The translations under genes and the position numbers were made by a program. The notes below the pieces were generated by a model, which saw nothing but the letters and a program-made list of their open reading frames with translations, was not told the origin of the DNA and did not search any database. Below, piece by piece: positions 26,809-34,311 of a stretch of 64,000 bases of DNA. The stretch covers positions 1 to 64,000 of the forward strand of contig JAGAJN010000018.1 in assembly GCA_017828975.1 (NCBI GenBank), read 5' to 3'. Position 1 is the stretch's first letter. The number at the start of each line of letters is the position of its first letter. The stretch is from Oscillospiraceae bacterium. Lineage in GTDB: Bacteria > Bacillota > Clostridia > Oscillospirales > Ruminococcaceae.

Positions 26809-27960
26809 ATGGGTGCATTGTCCGGTAAAACCGAAAAACGAGTGCTTTTTGTTGCCTCGGTGCTGAAAAAGCACATTATACAATTTCATATCCCCTATCT
26901 CCGATGGTTCAGGGAGCAAGGTTTTATCGTTGACGTGTGTGCCGCAAACGACCTGGAGGGTAACGAAAATATCCCCCTTGATTTCTGCGATAATTACTAT
27001 GACGTGCCGTTCTGCCGCTCTCCCTTTCATCTGAAAAACATCGCCGCCTATCATAAGCTAAAAGGTATAATCTCCGAAAACAATTACGACATTATCCACT
27101 GCCACACCCCCACCGCCGCAGCTATTGCAAGAATTGCCGCAGCGGACGCACGGAAAAAGGGCTGCCGCCTGCTTTACACCGCTCACGGATTTCACTTTTT
27201 CAAGGGTGCATCCCCTGTCAGCAGGCTGTACTATTTTATTGAGAAAATGCTTTCGGGCATGACAGATGCCATTATAACCATAAACAGTGAGGATTTTGAA
27301 GCCTCGAAGCGGCTCTGCGGTGGAAAATGTGATACATATCTGCTCCACGGCGTCGGCGTTGACACGAAGAAGATAGCCGCAATTACCGACGGAAAAGCGG
27401 AGATACGCCGTCGGCTGAACATTCCCGAAGATGCTTTCACGGTCATGACCACCGCCGAGCTTAACCGAAACAAAAACATCTTCACCGCCCTTAAAGCCAT
27501 TTCCCTGTGCAAAACGGAAAATCTCCGATACATAATATGCGGCAGCGGCGAGCTTCGCAAAGAATGTGAGAAATACGCCGAAAAACTGGGCATCGGCGGC
27601 ATCACCCATTTTCTGGGATACAGATACGACGTGCCGACGCTGCTTCACGCTGCCGATGTTTTCCTGTTTCCCTCCTACCGTGAGGGGCTGGGTATCGCCG
27701 CTATCGAAGCAATGTCAGCGGGAGTTCCCGTTGTCGGCTCAAATATCCGGGGAATAACGGAATATGCCGCAAACGGCGTAAACAGCATACTTCTGAACCC
27801 CTCCGACGCTGCGGGCTTTGCCGATGCTATCGACAGGCTGACGGCAGACGGTGAGCTTCTCCGACGTCTGGGAGCAGCGGCGCAGTCCTCGGTGGACAAG
27901 TTCGACATTTCCAATTCCGTCAGCACGATGGCTGAAATTTATCGTAAATATATGAGGTGA
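26809..27960 (+). CDS. Glycosyltransferase family 4 (GT-B fold)
   Basis: A 383-residue retaining GT-B glycosyltransferase of the EpsD/capsule type. The N domain shows VLFVASVLKKHIIQFHIPYL, DIIHCHTPTAAAIARIAA and YTAHGFHFFKG; the C domain has the GT4 donor motif FPSYREGLGIAAIEAMSAGV with the E-x7-E pair. It should add a sugar to an undecaprenyl-linked glycan. Start is uncertain: ATG 26809 abuts the AAAAGGG, while TTG 26818 has normal 9-base spacing and would drop three residues. First of three tightly overlapping genes. Confidence 0.85.
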   Translation: MGALSGKTEKRVLFVASVLKKHIIQFHIPYLRWFREQGFIVDVCAANDLEGNENIPLDFCDNYYDVPFCRSPFHLKNIAAYHKLKGIISENNYDIIHCHTPTAAAIARIAAADARKKGCRLLYTAHGFHFFKGASPVSRLYYFIEKMLSGMTDAIITINSEDFEASKRLCGGKCDTYLLHGVGVDTKKIAAITDGKAEIRRRLNIPEDAFTVMTTAELNRNKNIFTALKAISLCKTENLRYIICGSGELRKECEKYAEKLGIGGITHFLGYRYDVPTLLHAADVFLFPSYREGLGIAAIEAMSAGVPVVGSNIRGITEYAANGVNSILLNPSDAAGFADAIDRLTADGELLRRLGAAAQSSVDKFDISNSVSTMAEIYRKYMR

Positions 27961-28787
27961 AAAAAGTGCGGAGTTCCCCAAAAAAGCCCGTAATTTCGGT
28001 AATTATGGGAGTTTACAACTGTCCCGACAGGCAGACAGCCGAACGTTCGGTGAACTCTGTGCTGAACCAAAGCTACCGTGATTTCGAGTTCATTATCTGC
28101 GACGACGGCTCGGACAACGGCACATATCAATGGCTGAAAGCGCTGGCACATTCGGATAAACGTATAAAGCTTATCCGACGGCATAAAAACAAAGGTCTGG
28201 CGTCTGCCCTGAACCGCTGCATTTCCCTGTCGCAGGGAGATTTCATTGCCAGACAGGACATTGACGATATTTCGGAGCCAAGCCGTTTCGGACAGCAGCT
28301 GGACTTCCTGAATGAACACGAAAACATCGCATTTGTCGGCTCCGACTGCCTGCTTGCGGACGAAAACGGCGGGATATTCGGCAGGCGGCATATGCCCGAA
28401 AGACCGAAGGCACCCGATTTTCTGTTCAATCAGCCCTTTATCCACGGCTCGGTCATGTTCAGACGGTCGGCACTCACCTCCGCCGGCGGGTACAGAACGG
28501 TGGGGATCTCCCGAAAATACGAGGATTACGAGCTTTTTATGCGGCTCTACTCCACGGGGCAGAAAGGCGCAAACATTCCGCACTGCCTTTATCGGTTCAG
28601 CGAAAAAAGTTTCGGCAGAAGGGTTTCACCGCAAATGCGCATTGACGAATTTTTCGTAAGACTGCGGGGCTTTCACGCCCTGGGACTGCTCCCCCGCTCA
28701 CTTCCGTTTCTGCTCAAGCCCTTGGCTATGATACTTCTTCCGCCCCGTCTGACGGCGAAAATACGGGCATTTTCCGAGGCAAGGTGA
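27957..28787 (+). CDS. Glycosyltransferase family 2 (GT-A fold)
   Basis: A 276-residue inverting GT-A enzyme. VISVIMGVYNC, the FIICDDGSDNG nucleotide-binding motif, ARQDIDDIS (the DxD-like metal site) and FIHGSVMFRR are in the expected order. It starts at GTG 27957, overlapping the stop of the GT4 gene (GTGA), with AGG of the preceding codons as ribosome site. The C-terminal ~60 residues are basic and hydrophobic and may touch the membrane. With its neighbours it suggests synthesis of a short cell-surface glycan; sugar identity cannot be told. Confidence 0.85.
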   Translation: MKKVRSSPKKPVISVIMGVYNCPDRQTAERSVNSVLNQSYRDFEFIICDDGSDNGTYQWLKALAHSDKRIKLIRRHKNKGLASALNRCISLSQGDFIARQDIDDISEPSRFGQQLDFLNEHENIAFVGSDCLLADENGGIFGRRHMPERPKAPDFLFNQPFIHGSVMFRRSALTSAGGYRTVGISRKYEDYELFMRLYSTGQKGANIPHCLYRFSEKSFGRRVSPQMRIDEFFVRLRGFHALGLLPRSLPFLLKPLAMILLPPRLTAKIRAFSEAR

Positions 28788-29536
28788 AATTTTCAATGGT
28801 TGTAGATGTTAAAAATGTTACTATCGGCTATATGGTGGGCGATTTTCGGGACATCGGACTGAAAGACCTCATTGCCCGAAAAATCAAGGGTACATACAGC
28901 GTAAAGACCTTCAATGCGGTGGAAAATGTTTCCTTTTCGCTGAACAGGGGCGATTTTCTCGGCATAATCGGCAGAAACGGCGCAGGAAAATCCACTCTGC
29001 TAAAGGCAATAAGCGGCGTTATGGAGCCTTTGGAGGGCAGTATCACCGTTGATGGGAACGTTTCCGCTCTGCTGGAGCTGGGCGCAGGCTTTGACAGCGA
29101 GATGACCGTCAAGGAAAACACCCTTCTGAGAGGTGCGCTGATGGGCTATTCCAAGGCGACTATGCAGCAGGAGTATGACCGAATTATCGAATTTGCGGAA
29201 CTGAAGGAATTCGAGGGCTACCGATTTTCGCAGCTGTCCTCAGGTATGAAATCAAGGCTGGCATTTTCCGTGGCAAGCCTTATAAAGCCCGAAATTTTGG
29301 TGGTTGACGAGGTCCTTTCCGTCGGGGACGGCGCATTCAGAGAGAAAAGCGAGAAGAAAATGCTGGAGATAATGCGGGGCGGCGTCACGACCATATTTGT
29401 GTCCCACTCCGTCAGTCAGATAAGGAAGCTCTGCAACAAGGCGCTCTGGCTGGAAAAGGGCAAAACTATGGCGTTCGGCGATACAAAATCCGTCTGCAAT
29501 GAGTATGACAAATTTCTGAAAAATCTGAACAAGTAA
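28784..29536 (+). CDS. Wzt/TagH-like polysaccharide-export ABC ATPase
   Basis: A 250-residue ATPase of the teichoic acid/O-antigen exporter type. Walker A GRNGAGKSTLL, signature LSSGMKSRLAFSVA and Walker B ILVVDEVLSVGDGAF are typical of Wzt, including the E-V-L-S-V-G-D variant seen only in this subgroup. The start is GTG 28784 overlapping the previous stop (GTGA) or ATG 28796. No Wzm/TagG permease is encoded next to it; a terminator follows. It also lacks the C-terminal glycan-binding domain of long Wzt proteins. It presumably partners with a permease elsewhere. Confidence 0.85.
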   Translation: MKFSMVVDVKNVTIGYMVGDFRDIGLKDLIARKIKGTYSVKTFNAVENVSFSLNRGDFLGIIGRNGAGKSTLLKAISGVMEPLEGSITVDGNVSALLELGAGFDSEMTVKENTLLRGALMGYSKATMQQEYDRIIEFAELKEFEGYRFSQLSSGMKSRLAFSVASLIKPEILVVDEVLSVGDGAFREKSEKKMLEIMRGGVTTIFVSHSVSQIRKLCNKALWLEKGKTMAFGDTKSVCNEYDKFLKNLNK

Positions 29537-29566
29537 CGTCTTTCACATTTGAAGGGCGTTTTTGTC
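29535..29566 (+). terminator. Terminator of the glycosyltransferase operon
   Basis: AACGTCTTTC pairs (with G-T wobbles) to GAAGGGCGTT, followed by TTTTG and a further T-rich stretch. Confidence 0.65.
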
Positions 29567-29588
29567 GTTTTAGCAAGATATATTTTCA

Positions 29589-29629
29589 TTGACTTTCCAT
29601 ATATTGTAATGTATAATAACAATATATGG
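29589..29629 (+). promoter_or_regulatory. Promoter with an operator-like palindrome across the -10
   Basis: TTGACT (29589), 17-base spacer, TATAAT (29612). A perfect 11-bp inverted repeat CCATATATTGT (29597-29607) / ACAATATATGG (29619-29629) brackets the -10 box and reaches the ribosome site. This is either a repressor operator or, if transcription starts upstream, a hairpin. Confidence 0.7.
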
Positions 29630-29640
29630 AGGCGATGACA

Positions 29641-29898
29641 ATGGGCAGATGTATCAAGGAAGAAAAATATCACCGAAGCAGAATTTCCTGTCGGCTGACA
29701 GTTTGCGGTTCGGGCAGGAAGGTCGAGATAAGCGACGGCAGCATTACCGCCGAGGAAGTATTCTCCGATGCGGAGGAGGCTGAACTGGTCTACCTGTCCG
29801 CCTGCGGGCTGGAGCTGCTCCCCGACTGCCTGCACGCACTCTGTCTGCATATCAGGCGGGAAATGTCCGAAAATCGGGAAGATGAAATTGTAAATTAA
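29641..29898 (+). CDS. Small Cys-containing protein, unknown
   Basis: An 85-residue acidic-and-basic protein starting at ATG 29641, eight bases after GGAGG; the open frame extends to ATG 29626 inside the operator palindrome, which I reject. It has six cysteines, including C-R-L-T-V-C and L-P-D-C-L-H-A-L-C-L-H, and an ITAEEVFSDAEEAELVYLSA helix. No signal peptide or membrane segment. I do not recognise the family. The dedicated promoter with a palindromic site suggests tight control, possibly self-control, but no DNA-binding motif is evident. Confidence 0.6.
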   Translation: MGRCIKEEKYHRSRISCRLTVCGSGRKVEISDGSITAEEVFSDAEEAELVYLSACGLELLPDCLHALCLHIRREMSENREDEIVN

Positions 29899-29999
29899 AT
29901 ATGAAATCGACTGTTTTTTTGTACCGACGAGCCGTCAAACCGCCTTTTTACGGGATTTTCCGACATTTTTTACTTTTCGGGAAAAATTCAAAAAAATGC

Positions 30000-30028
30000 T
30001 TGACATTTCGATTTAGTTGTGATATAAT
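30000..30028 (+). promoter_or_regulatory. Promoter of tRNA-Leu
   Basis: TTGACA, 17-base spacer, TATAAT, about 70 bases before the tRNA. The open frame at 29901-30095 crosses this promoter and is not a gene. Confidence 0.8.
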
Positions 30029-30098
30029 AATAAAGCAGTCGGGAGAGAGAACAAAATCCCTTAAAGATTTTTCCTCCTTCTGCAAAAAATGTTAAGAT

Positions 30099-30185
30099 GC
30101 GAGTGTGCTGGAATCGGCAGACAGGCTAGCTTGAGGTGCTAGTGTTGGAAACGACGTGTGGGTTCAAGTCCCGTCACTCGCACCA
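30099..30185 (+). tRNA. tRNA-Leu (anticodon GAG)
   Basis: An 87-base class II tRNA with CCA encoded. Acceptor GCGAGTG/CACTCGC, anticodon stem CTAGC/GCTAG around the loop TTGAGGT (anticodon GAG), a long variable arm, and T-loop GGTTCAAGTCC. It reads CUC/CUU leucine codons. Flanked by its own promoter and terminator; no integrated element is visible at its 3' end. Confidence 0.95.
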
Positions 30186-30191
30186 GATTTA

Positions 30192-30231
30192 GTCCGCAGA
30201 ATGTGTAAGCGTTCTGCGGACTTTCTGTTTT
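30192..30231 (+). terminator. Terminator of tRNA-Leu
   Basis: GTCCGCAGAA pairs perfectly with TTCTGCGGAC, followed by TTTCTGTTTT. Confidence 0.85.
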
Positions 30232-30302
30232 ATCCGACAAAACAGCGTTTCCAAAAGGCTTTGAAAAGATGGGCAAGGCATCAATATATGCAAAAATCAT
30301 AT

Positions 30303-30330
30303 TGACATTTACAGAGAAAAATGCTACTAT
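30303..30330 (+). promoter_or_regulatory. Promoter of the secreted-protein pair
   Basis: TTGACA, 16-base spacer, TACTAT, 40 bases before ATG 30371. Confidence 0.6.
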
Positions 30331-30370
30331 TATATACAGATAATCTCATATATGACAGGAGGATACATAA

Positions 30371-31279
30371 ATGAAAATTTCAAAGAGAATTACGGCTGTT
30401 CTGGCTGCTGCCGTTATGAGCTGCACTGCTGTTGCTCCCGTTTCTGCGTCCGCGGCAACCGAAAAGCCCGCCGCTAAAACATCAACTTCCGCAAAAACAG
30501 GCTTCTCAAAGAAAAACGGCAAATACTACTATTACAAGAACGGAACTATGGTAAAAAGCAGCTTTGTCAAGTATAACGACAAATACTACTACTTCCTTTC
30601 CGACGGTCAGATGGCGACCTCTTGGGTCAAGCTGGACGGCACCTACTACCGCTTCGGCACCGACGGTATCATGTACACAGGCTGGAAAAAGATAGACAAC
30701 AAGTGGTACTATTTCGGCAATGACGGAAAGATGCGCACAGGCACAGTGACCATCGGCGGAAAGAGCTATAATTTCAGCTCCGCAGGCGTCTGGGACGGTA
30801 AGGCGGGAACAGCTGTCACCACCACAGCAGCTGCTTCTACCACCAAAAAATCCGTAGACTACACCTGCACCAAGGACGATATTATCGCTATCAAGGGGCT
30901 TAAAGAAGGTCAGTACACCTATGTGAGCAGCAAAAATCTCCTTTACTACCGCTGCAAATTCCTGGACAAGGACGCTATTGCCTACTACTATTTCGATAAC
31001 GGAAAGCTTGCTTTCTATGCGACAGGTATCCTTGACTTCAACCTTTCCGAAAACGATATGCAGTCCGCTTATAAGACGCTTGCAGACACCTACACCAAGT
31101 CCCTGGGCAAGTCGATCCTGACCTACAATGAGATCCAGGGCGAGGTATGGCAGTCAGGCAAAAACTTCGTTATCGTTGCTTACACAAACGGCGTTGTTAT
31201 GTCTATGAATGTCAGCGAGGATTACATGAAGGCACTCAACAGCGGCAAGGCAACACTGCCCGATTTCAGTGATCGTTAA
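30371..31279 (+). CDS. Secreted cell-wall-binding-repeat protein with a novel C-terminal domain
   Basis: A 302-residue exported protein. A signal peptide (cleavage near VSASA-ATEK, residue ~29) is followed by about five choline-binding-type repeats (residues 45-145; GKYYYYKNGTMVKS, DKYYYFLSDGQMATSW, GTYYRFGTDGIMYTGW, NKWYYFGNDGKMRTG), a Thr/Ala linker, and a domain of about 130 residues starting VDYTCTKDDIIAIKGLKEGQ. The repeats should anchor it to wall polymers. The C-terminal domain recurs alone in the next gene and is not one I recognise. AGGAGGATACATA precedes the start. Confidence 0.8.
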   Translation: MKISKRITAVLAAAVMSCTAVAPVSASAATEKPAAKTSTSAKTGFSKKNGKYYYYKNGTMVKSSFVKYNDKYYYFLSDGQMATSWVKLDGTYYRFGTDGIMYTGWKKIDNKWYYFGNDGKMRTGTVTIGGKSYNFSSAGVWDGKAGTAVTTTAAASTTKKSVDYTCTKDDIIAIKGLKEGQYTYVSSKNLLYYRCKFLDKDAIAYYYFDNGKLAFYATGILDFNLSENDMQSAYKTLADTYTKSLGKSILTYNEIQGEVWQSGKNFVIVAYTNGVVMSMNVSEDYMKALNSGKATLPDFSDR

Positions 31280-31299
31280 CAGAACAAGGAGAATATGAT

Positions 31300-31881
31300 A
31301 TGAAGCTTTCAGGGAGATTTTCGGCTCTGCTGACTGCCGCCGTTATATGCTGCACCGCTGCCCCTCTGTCCGTGTCTGCGGTCAGACAGAAAACAGATGC
31401 AGTCCTGCCCGAGGTTTCAGAATCACAGCAGGAAACAGCAGCCCCGACGCAGAAAACATCTATCGACTACACCTGTACCGCAGATGAAGTCATAGCCATC
31501 AAGGGGCTTAAAGAAAATCAGTATACTTACAAAAATAACATTCTCAGCTACCGCTGCAAGTCTATGGGAAAAGACGCCGTTACCTGCTGCTATTTTTACA
31601 GCGGCGTACTTGCTTTCTCCGTAACGGGGATAATCAAGGCGGACCTCCCCGACAGCGAGCTTCAGTCAGCCTTTGATTCCATTGTGAATTCCTACTCCGC
31701 TTCATTGGGCGAACCGATGATAAACTACGAGAACACACAGGGCGGCGTCTGGAGATCGGGGGAAAACTACGTTATTGCCGCATATCCCGGTGACGCCGTT
31801 GTTACAATGAACATGAGCAAAAGCTACATGAACGAGCTTGTTTCGGGAAACACGGTAATGCCGAATTTGTGGAATCCTTGA
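31300..31881 (+). CDS. Secreted paralogue carrying only the novel domain
   Basis: A 193-residue exported protein with a signal peptide (cleaved near SVSA-VRQK) and a Gln/Glu/Thr linker, then the same domain as its neighbour: IDYTCTADEVIAIKGLKENQ, YRCKSMGKDAVTCCYFYSGV, and a shared GGVWRSGENYVIAAYPGDAV end. It lacks the wall-binding repeats, so it would be released rather than anchored. Ribosome site AAGGAGAATATGAT, 20 bases after the previous stop; co-transcribed. The two Cys of CxxxxxC-C positions differ from the paralogue. A tandem duplication followed by gain or loss of repeats is inferred. Confidence 0.75.
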   Translation: MKLSGRFSALLTAAVICCTAAPLSVSAVRQKTDAVLPEVSESQQETAAPTQKTSIDYTCTADEVIAIKGLKENQYTYKNNILSYRCKSMGKDAVTCCYFYSGVLAFSVTGIIKADLPDSELQSAFDSIVNSYSASLGEPMINYENTQGGVWRSGENYVIAAYPGDAVVTMNMSKSYMNELVSGNTVMPNLWNP

Positions 31882-31894
31882 CAAGTAAAAAACA

Positions 31895-31938
31895 CAGCCG
31901 TCCGAGGCATATACGCTTCGGACGGCTGATTCTGTTTT
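31895..31938. terminator. Bidirectional terminator between secreted pair and HPr
   Basis: CAGCCGTCCGA...GCG pairs with CGC...TCGGACGGCTG (about 14 bp), followed on the plus strand by TTCTGTTTT. Confidence 0.8.
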
Positions 31939-32194
31939 ATACGTTCTCCTTGAAAAATGCTTCCATTGCGGCAATAGCTTCATCTTCGTCCGCACCCTCG
32001 GCGCTGACCATTACCGATGCTCCGCATTTTACCGCAAGACCCATAATACCGAAAAGCCTTGTAGCTTCTGCGGACCTGCCGTTGCTTGTTACCTTAATGA
32101 CCGATGAAAATTTGCCCGCTTCCTTAACGAGCATTCCTGCGGGCCGTGCGTGAAGTCCCATTGGATCCGTTACCTGATAATCGAAGCTTTTCAT
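31937..32194 (-). CDS. HPr-family phosphocarrier without the regulatory Ser46
   Basis: An 85-residue HPr-like protein. The phosphorylatable His15 is present in DPMGLHARPAG. The Ser46 site phosphorylated by HPr kinase for carbon catabolite control, normally A-K-S-I-x-G-V-M-S/G, reads A-T-R-L-F-G-I-M-G, putting Arg at 46. The start is ATG 32194 behind AAGGAGGCGAAGC; a longer open frame to 32224 lacks a site. It may act in a phosphotransferase chain or as a non-PTS phosphorelay element but should be blind to HPrK. No PTS genes are near. Confidence 0.85.
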   Translation of the reverse strand: MKSFDYQVTDPMGLHARPAGMLVKEAGKFSSVIKVTSNGRSAEATRLFGIMGLAVKCGASVMVSAEGADEDEAIAAMEAFFKENV

Positions 32195-32351
32195 ATGCTT
32201 CGCCTCCTTGTTCACCGTGAACACGGCTTTATTACTTATATTTTATCACATTTCCTTAATAATGTAAATACCTTATCCTGCAATTTTTCGGAATATTTTT
32301 TTGAGATGGACAATACCTATATAACATAACCGAAATAAAGGAGTGCAGCCT

Positions 32352-32897
32352 ATGCCCGAAAAATATACCGATAAAGTCAGCGATAAATACCGTGAGGAGC
32401 TAATGCGGCTATACAACAGCACGAAAAATGAACGATATGCCGTTTCAGAGGATAAGCTAAAGCCCCCCGACCCCTTTGCGGCTGCGGGTGTATCTCCGAA
32501 ATTTCCGCCGCCCGACGAATCTACATTCTCAAAACCGCCCGAAAAGGAAGCTCCCCTTCCCGAAACCGTCCCCGACACAGGCGGCACCGAGGGCTATTTG
32601 CAAGCTGAGATAACCACGGGCGGCAGCTTCCCCGTTAAATCGGCGGTGGTCACAGTTACCGAGCTTGTTGACGGGAGATTAATTATCCGAAAGATACTTT
32701 TCTCCGACCAAAACGGACGGACGGAAACCGCCTCACTCTCCGCAGAAGTCCCCGAGGGTTCTCCCTATAAGCCCTACAATATCAAGGTAACGGCGGAGGG
32801 ATATTACGCTTCCGATGACATTACCGTTCCCATTTTTCCCGACATAAAATCCGTCCAGCCCGTAGACCTTATCCCGCTGCCCGAGGGAACGCAGTGA
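32352..32897 (+). CDS. Spore/cell-wall associated protein with a carboxypeptidase-regulatory-like domain
   Basis: A 181-residue protein without a signal peptide. An N-terminal Lys/Glu/Pro-rich part (1-85) precedes a beta-sandwich-like stretch: YLQAEITTGGSFPVKSAVVT, KILFSDQNGRTETASL, YNIKVTAEGYYASDDITVP, the pattern of a carboxypeptidase-regulatory (CNA-B-like) fold. ATG 32352 follows AAAGGAG. It heads a three-gene run with two peptidoglycan-binding proteins, an arrangement found near spore cortex-lytic functions in Clostridia. A structural role in the spore coat or cortex is inferred only from this context. Confidence 0.55.
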   Translation: MPEKYTDKVSDKYREELMRLYNSTKNERYAVSEDKLKPPDPFAAAGVSPKFPPPDESTFSKPPEKEAPLPETVPDTGGTEGYLQAEITTGGSFPVKSAVVTVTELVDGRLIIRKILFSDQNGRTETASLSAEVPEGSPYKPYNIKVTAEGYYASDDITVPIFPDIKSVQPVDLIPLPEGTQ

Positions 32898-32910
32898 AAG
32901 GAGCAAGCCA

Positions 32911-33732
32911 ATGGACATAAAAACCAATCATGCCGCCCTTCGCATTGTAATGAACAGAATATCCGCAGTTTACACGGACATTCCGAAAATCATTCCCGTC
33001 GAAGCCGACGGCGGCATCTCCGAACGGGATGCCCTGAAAAGGTTCGGGGAAATATTTTCCGTATCCGACATCGACAACAGATTTTACGACAAAATAATGT
33101 CCGTCTGCACCGCACTGAAAAGGCTCTGCCGCACCGATGTTTCACGGGAAATATCCTTGCAGTATGACGGCGACCTGAAATTCGGCGACAGGGGCGAGCG
33201 TGTGACCGCACTCCAGCGAATGCTCTCAGCCGTGCTGCTGTTCCACGGGACGGATATTTTCACGGAGATTACGGGAGATTTCGATTCCGACACCGAAGCG
33301 GCAGTCTGCGCCTTTGCAAAGCTCTACGACCTCCCGCCCACGGGAATTGCCGACAAAAAGCTGACCGACTATCTTGTGAGATGCTACCTGGGGATAGCCG
33401 CTGTTATCCCACATTTTTGCCGTGAAGAAATTGTCCCGTTTAACGGACAGATGCTCAGAGAGGGAATGTCAGGCGATGACGTTCTGCAGCTGCAAAAAAT
33501 GCTCAACCACCTTCACGAGGAATTTCCCGAAATACCCAAGCTGACCGTTACGGGACGCTTCGGAAGCCTTACCGCAAAGGCAGTCAAGGAAGCACAGCGG
33601 CTTCTGGAAATACCGGCCACGGGAGCGGCAGGCAGCAACACATGGAACGGCATTGCCGAAATATGCTCCGACCTGTACGCAGGATCGCAAACCGCAGAGG
33701 GACAGTTCCCCGGCTACATTATGAAACAGTAG
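32911..33732 (+). CDS. Protein with two peptidoglycan-binding (PG_binding_1) domains
   Basis: A 273-residue protein without a signal peptide or catalytic domain. Residues about 80-160 (LKFGDRGERVTALQRML ... FDSDTEAAVCAFAKLYDLPP) and 178-255 (LREGMSGDDVLQLQKML ... RFGSLTAKAVKEAQRLLEIP) are two PG_binding_1 repeats; residues 1-75 are a separate helical region. AAAGGAGCAAGCC precedes ATG 32911, 13 bases after the previous gene. Lack of a signal peptide with wall-binding domains fits proteins acting inside the mother cell on the forespore. Confidence 0.75.
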   Translation: MDIKTNHAALRIVMNRISAVYTDIPKIIPVEADGGISERDALKRFGEIFSVSDIDNRFYDKIMSVCTALKRLCRTDVSREISLQYDGDLKFGDRGERVTALQRMLSAVLLFHGTDIFTEITGDFDSDTEAAVCAFAKLYDLPPTGIADKKLTDYLVRCYLGIAAVIPHFCREEIVPFNGQMLREGMSGDDVLQLQKMLNHLHEEFPEIPKLTVTGRFGSLTAKAVKEAQRLLEIPATGAAGSNTWNGIAEICSDLYAGSQTAEGQFPGYIMKQ

Positions 33733-33747
33733 AAAGGCGGCGATACT

Positions 33748-34266
33748 TTGTCTTACACAACGGCAGAAAAAGCGGAGCATATCAGGCAGCTTCAGATGAT
33801 GCTCAGAACCATCTCCTTTGCGGACGAAAACGTGCCGAGGATAGTCCCCGACGGCTTTTACGGCTCGGCAACGGCGGAAGCGGTCAAGGCATTCCAACAG
33901 GCATACGGTCTGCCGCCAACGGGAGAAACCGATTTTGCCACATGGGAGGAGCTGAAAAAGCGAAGCCAAACTGCCGCAGTTTATCATTCCCAACCGCTTA
34001 TGATCAATCCATTCGGTTCGGCGGTGAATGTTATCAAAAAGGGCGGCAAATCCCCCGCTGCGGCAATAGTTCAGGCTATGCTGCTTGCGGTTTCCGAGAA
34101 ATATCCGAACATCGGAAACATTACCGTAAACGGCAGCTTTGACAGTTCCTCGGAAATTGCCCTCCGCAGATTTCAGAAGCTTTGCGGACTTCCCCCCACA
34201 GGCGAAGCGGACATTTTTACATGGAACTGTCTTGCGAGATTTTTTAATTCTTTAAATGAACACTAA
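33748..34266 (+). CDS. Small protein with two peptidoglycan-binding domains
   Basis: A 172-residue protein starting at TTG 33748 behind AAAGGCGG. Two PG_binding_1 repeats fill most of it: residues 10-70 (IRQLQMMLRTISF ... FYGSATAEAVKAFQQAYGLP) and 95-165 (AAAIVQAMLLAVSEKYPNI ... FDSSSEIALRRFQKLCGLP). No catalytic residues or signal peptide. Third gene of the set; a terminator follows. Probably binds cortex or wall glycan as a scaffold. Confidence 0.75.
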   Translation: MSYTTAEKAEHIRQLQMMLRTISFADENVPRIVPDGFYGSATAEAVKAFQQAYGLPPTGETDFATWEELKKRSQTAAVYHSQPLMINPFGSAVNVIKKGGKSPAAAIVQAMLLAVSEKYPNIGNITVNGSFDSSSEIALRRFQKLCGLPPTGEADIFTWNCLARFFNSLNEH

Positions 34267-34272
34267 GCAAAA

Positions 34273-34311
34273 CGGCAGCCGGCATATTTCAGCCGACTGC
34301 CGATTTTTATT
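34273..34311. terminator. Bidirectional terminator between the wall-protein operon and ppk1
   Basis: CGGCAGCCGGC and GCCGACTGCCG pair with one mismatch; a T-run follows on the plus strand. Confidence 0.75.

Noticed and set aside
29901-30095. 64-codon frame before tRNA-Leu
   Set aside because: It crosses a consensus tRNA promoter and has no ribosome site.
32733-34142. Several overlapping frames around the peptidoglycan-binding genes
   Set aside because: Arg/Cys-rich shadows of the plus-strand operon without start signals.
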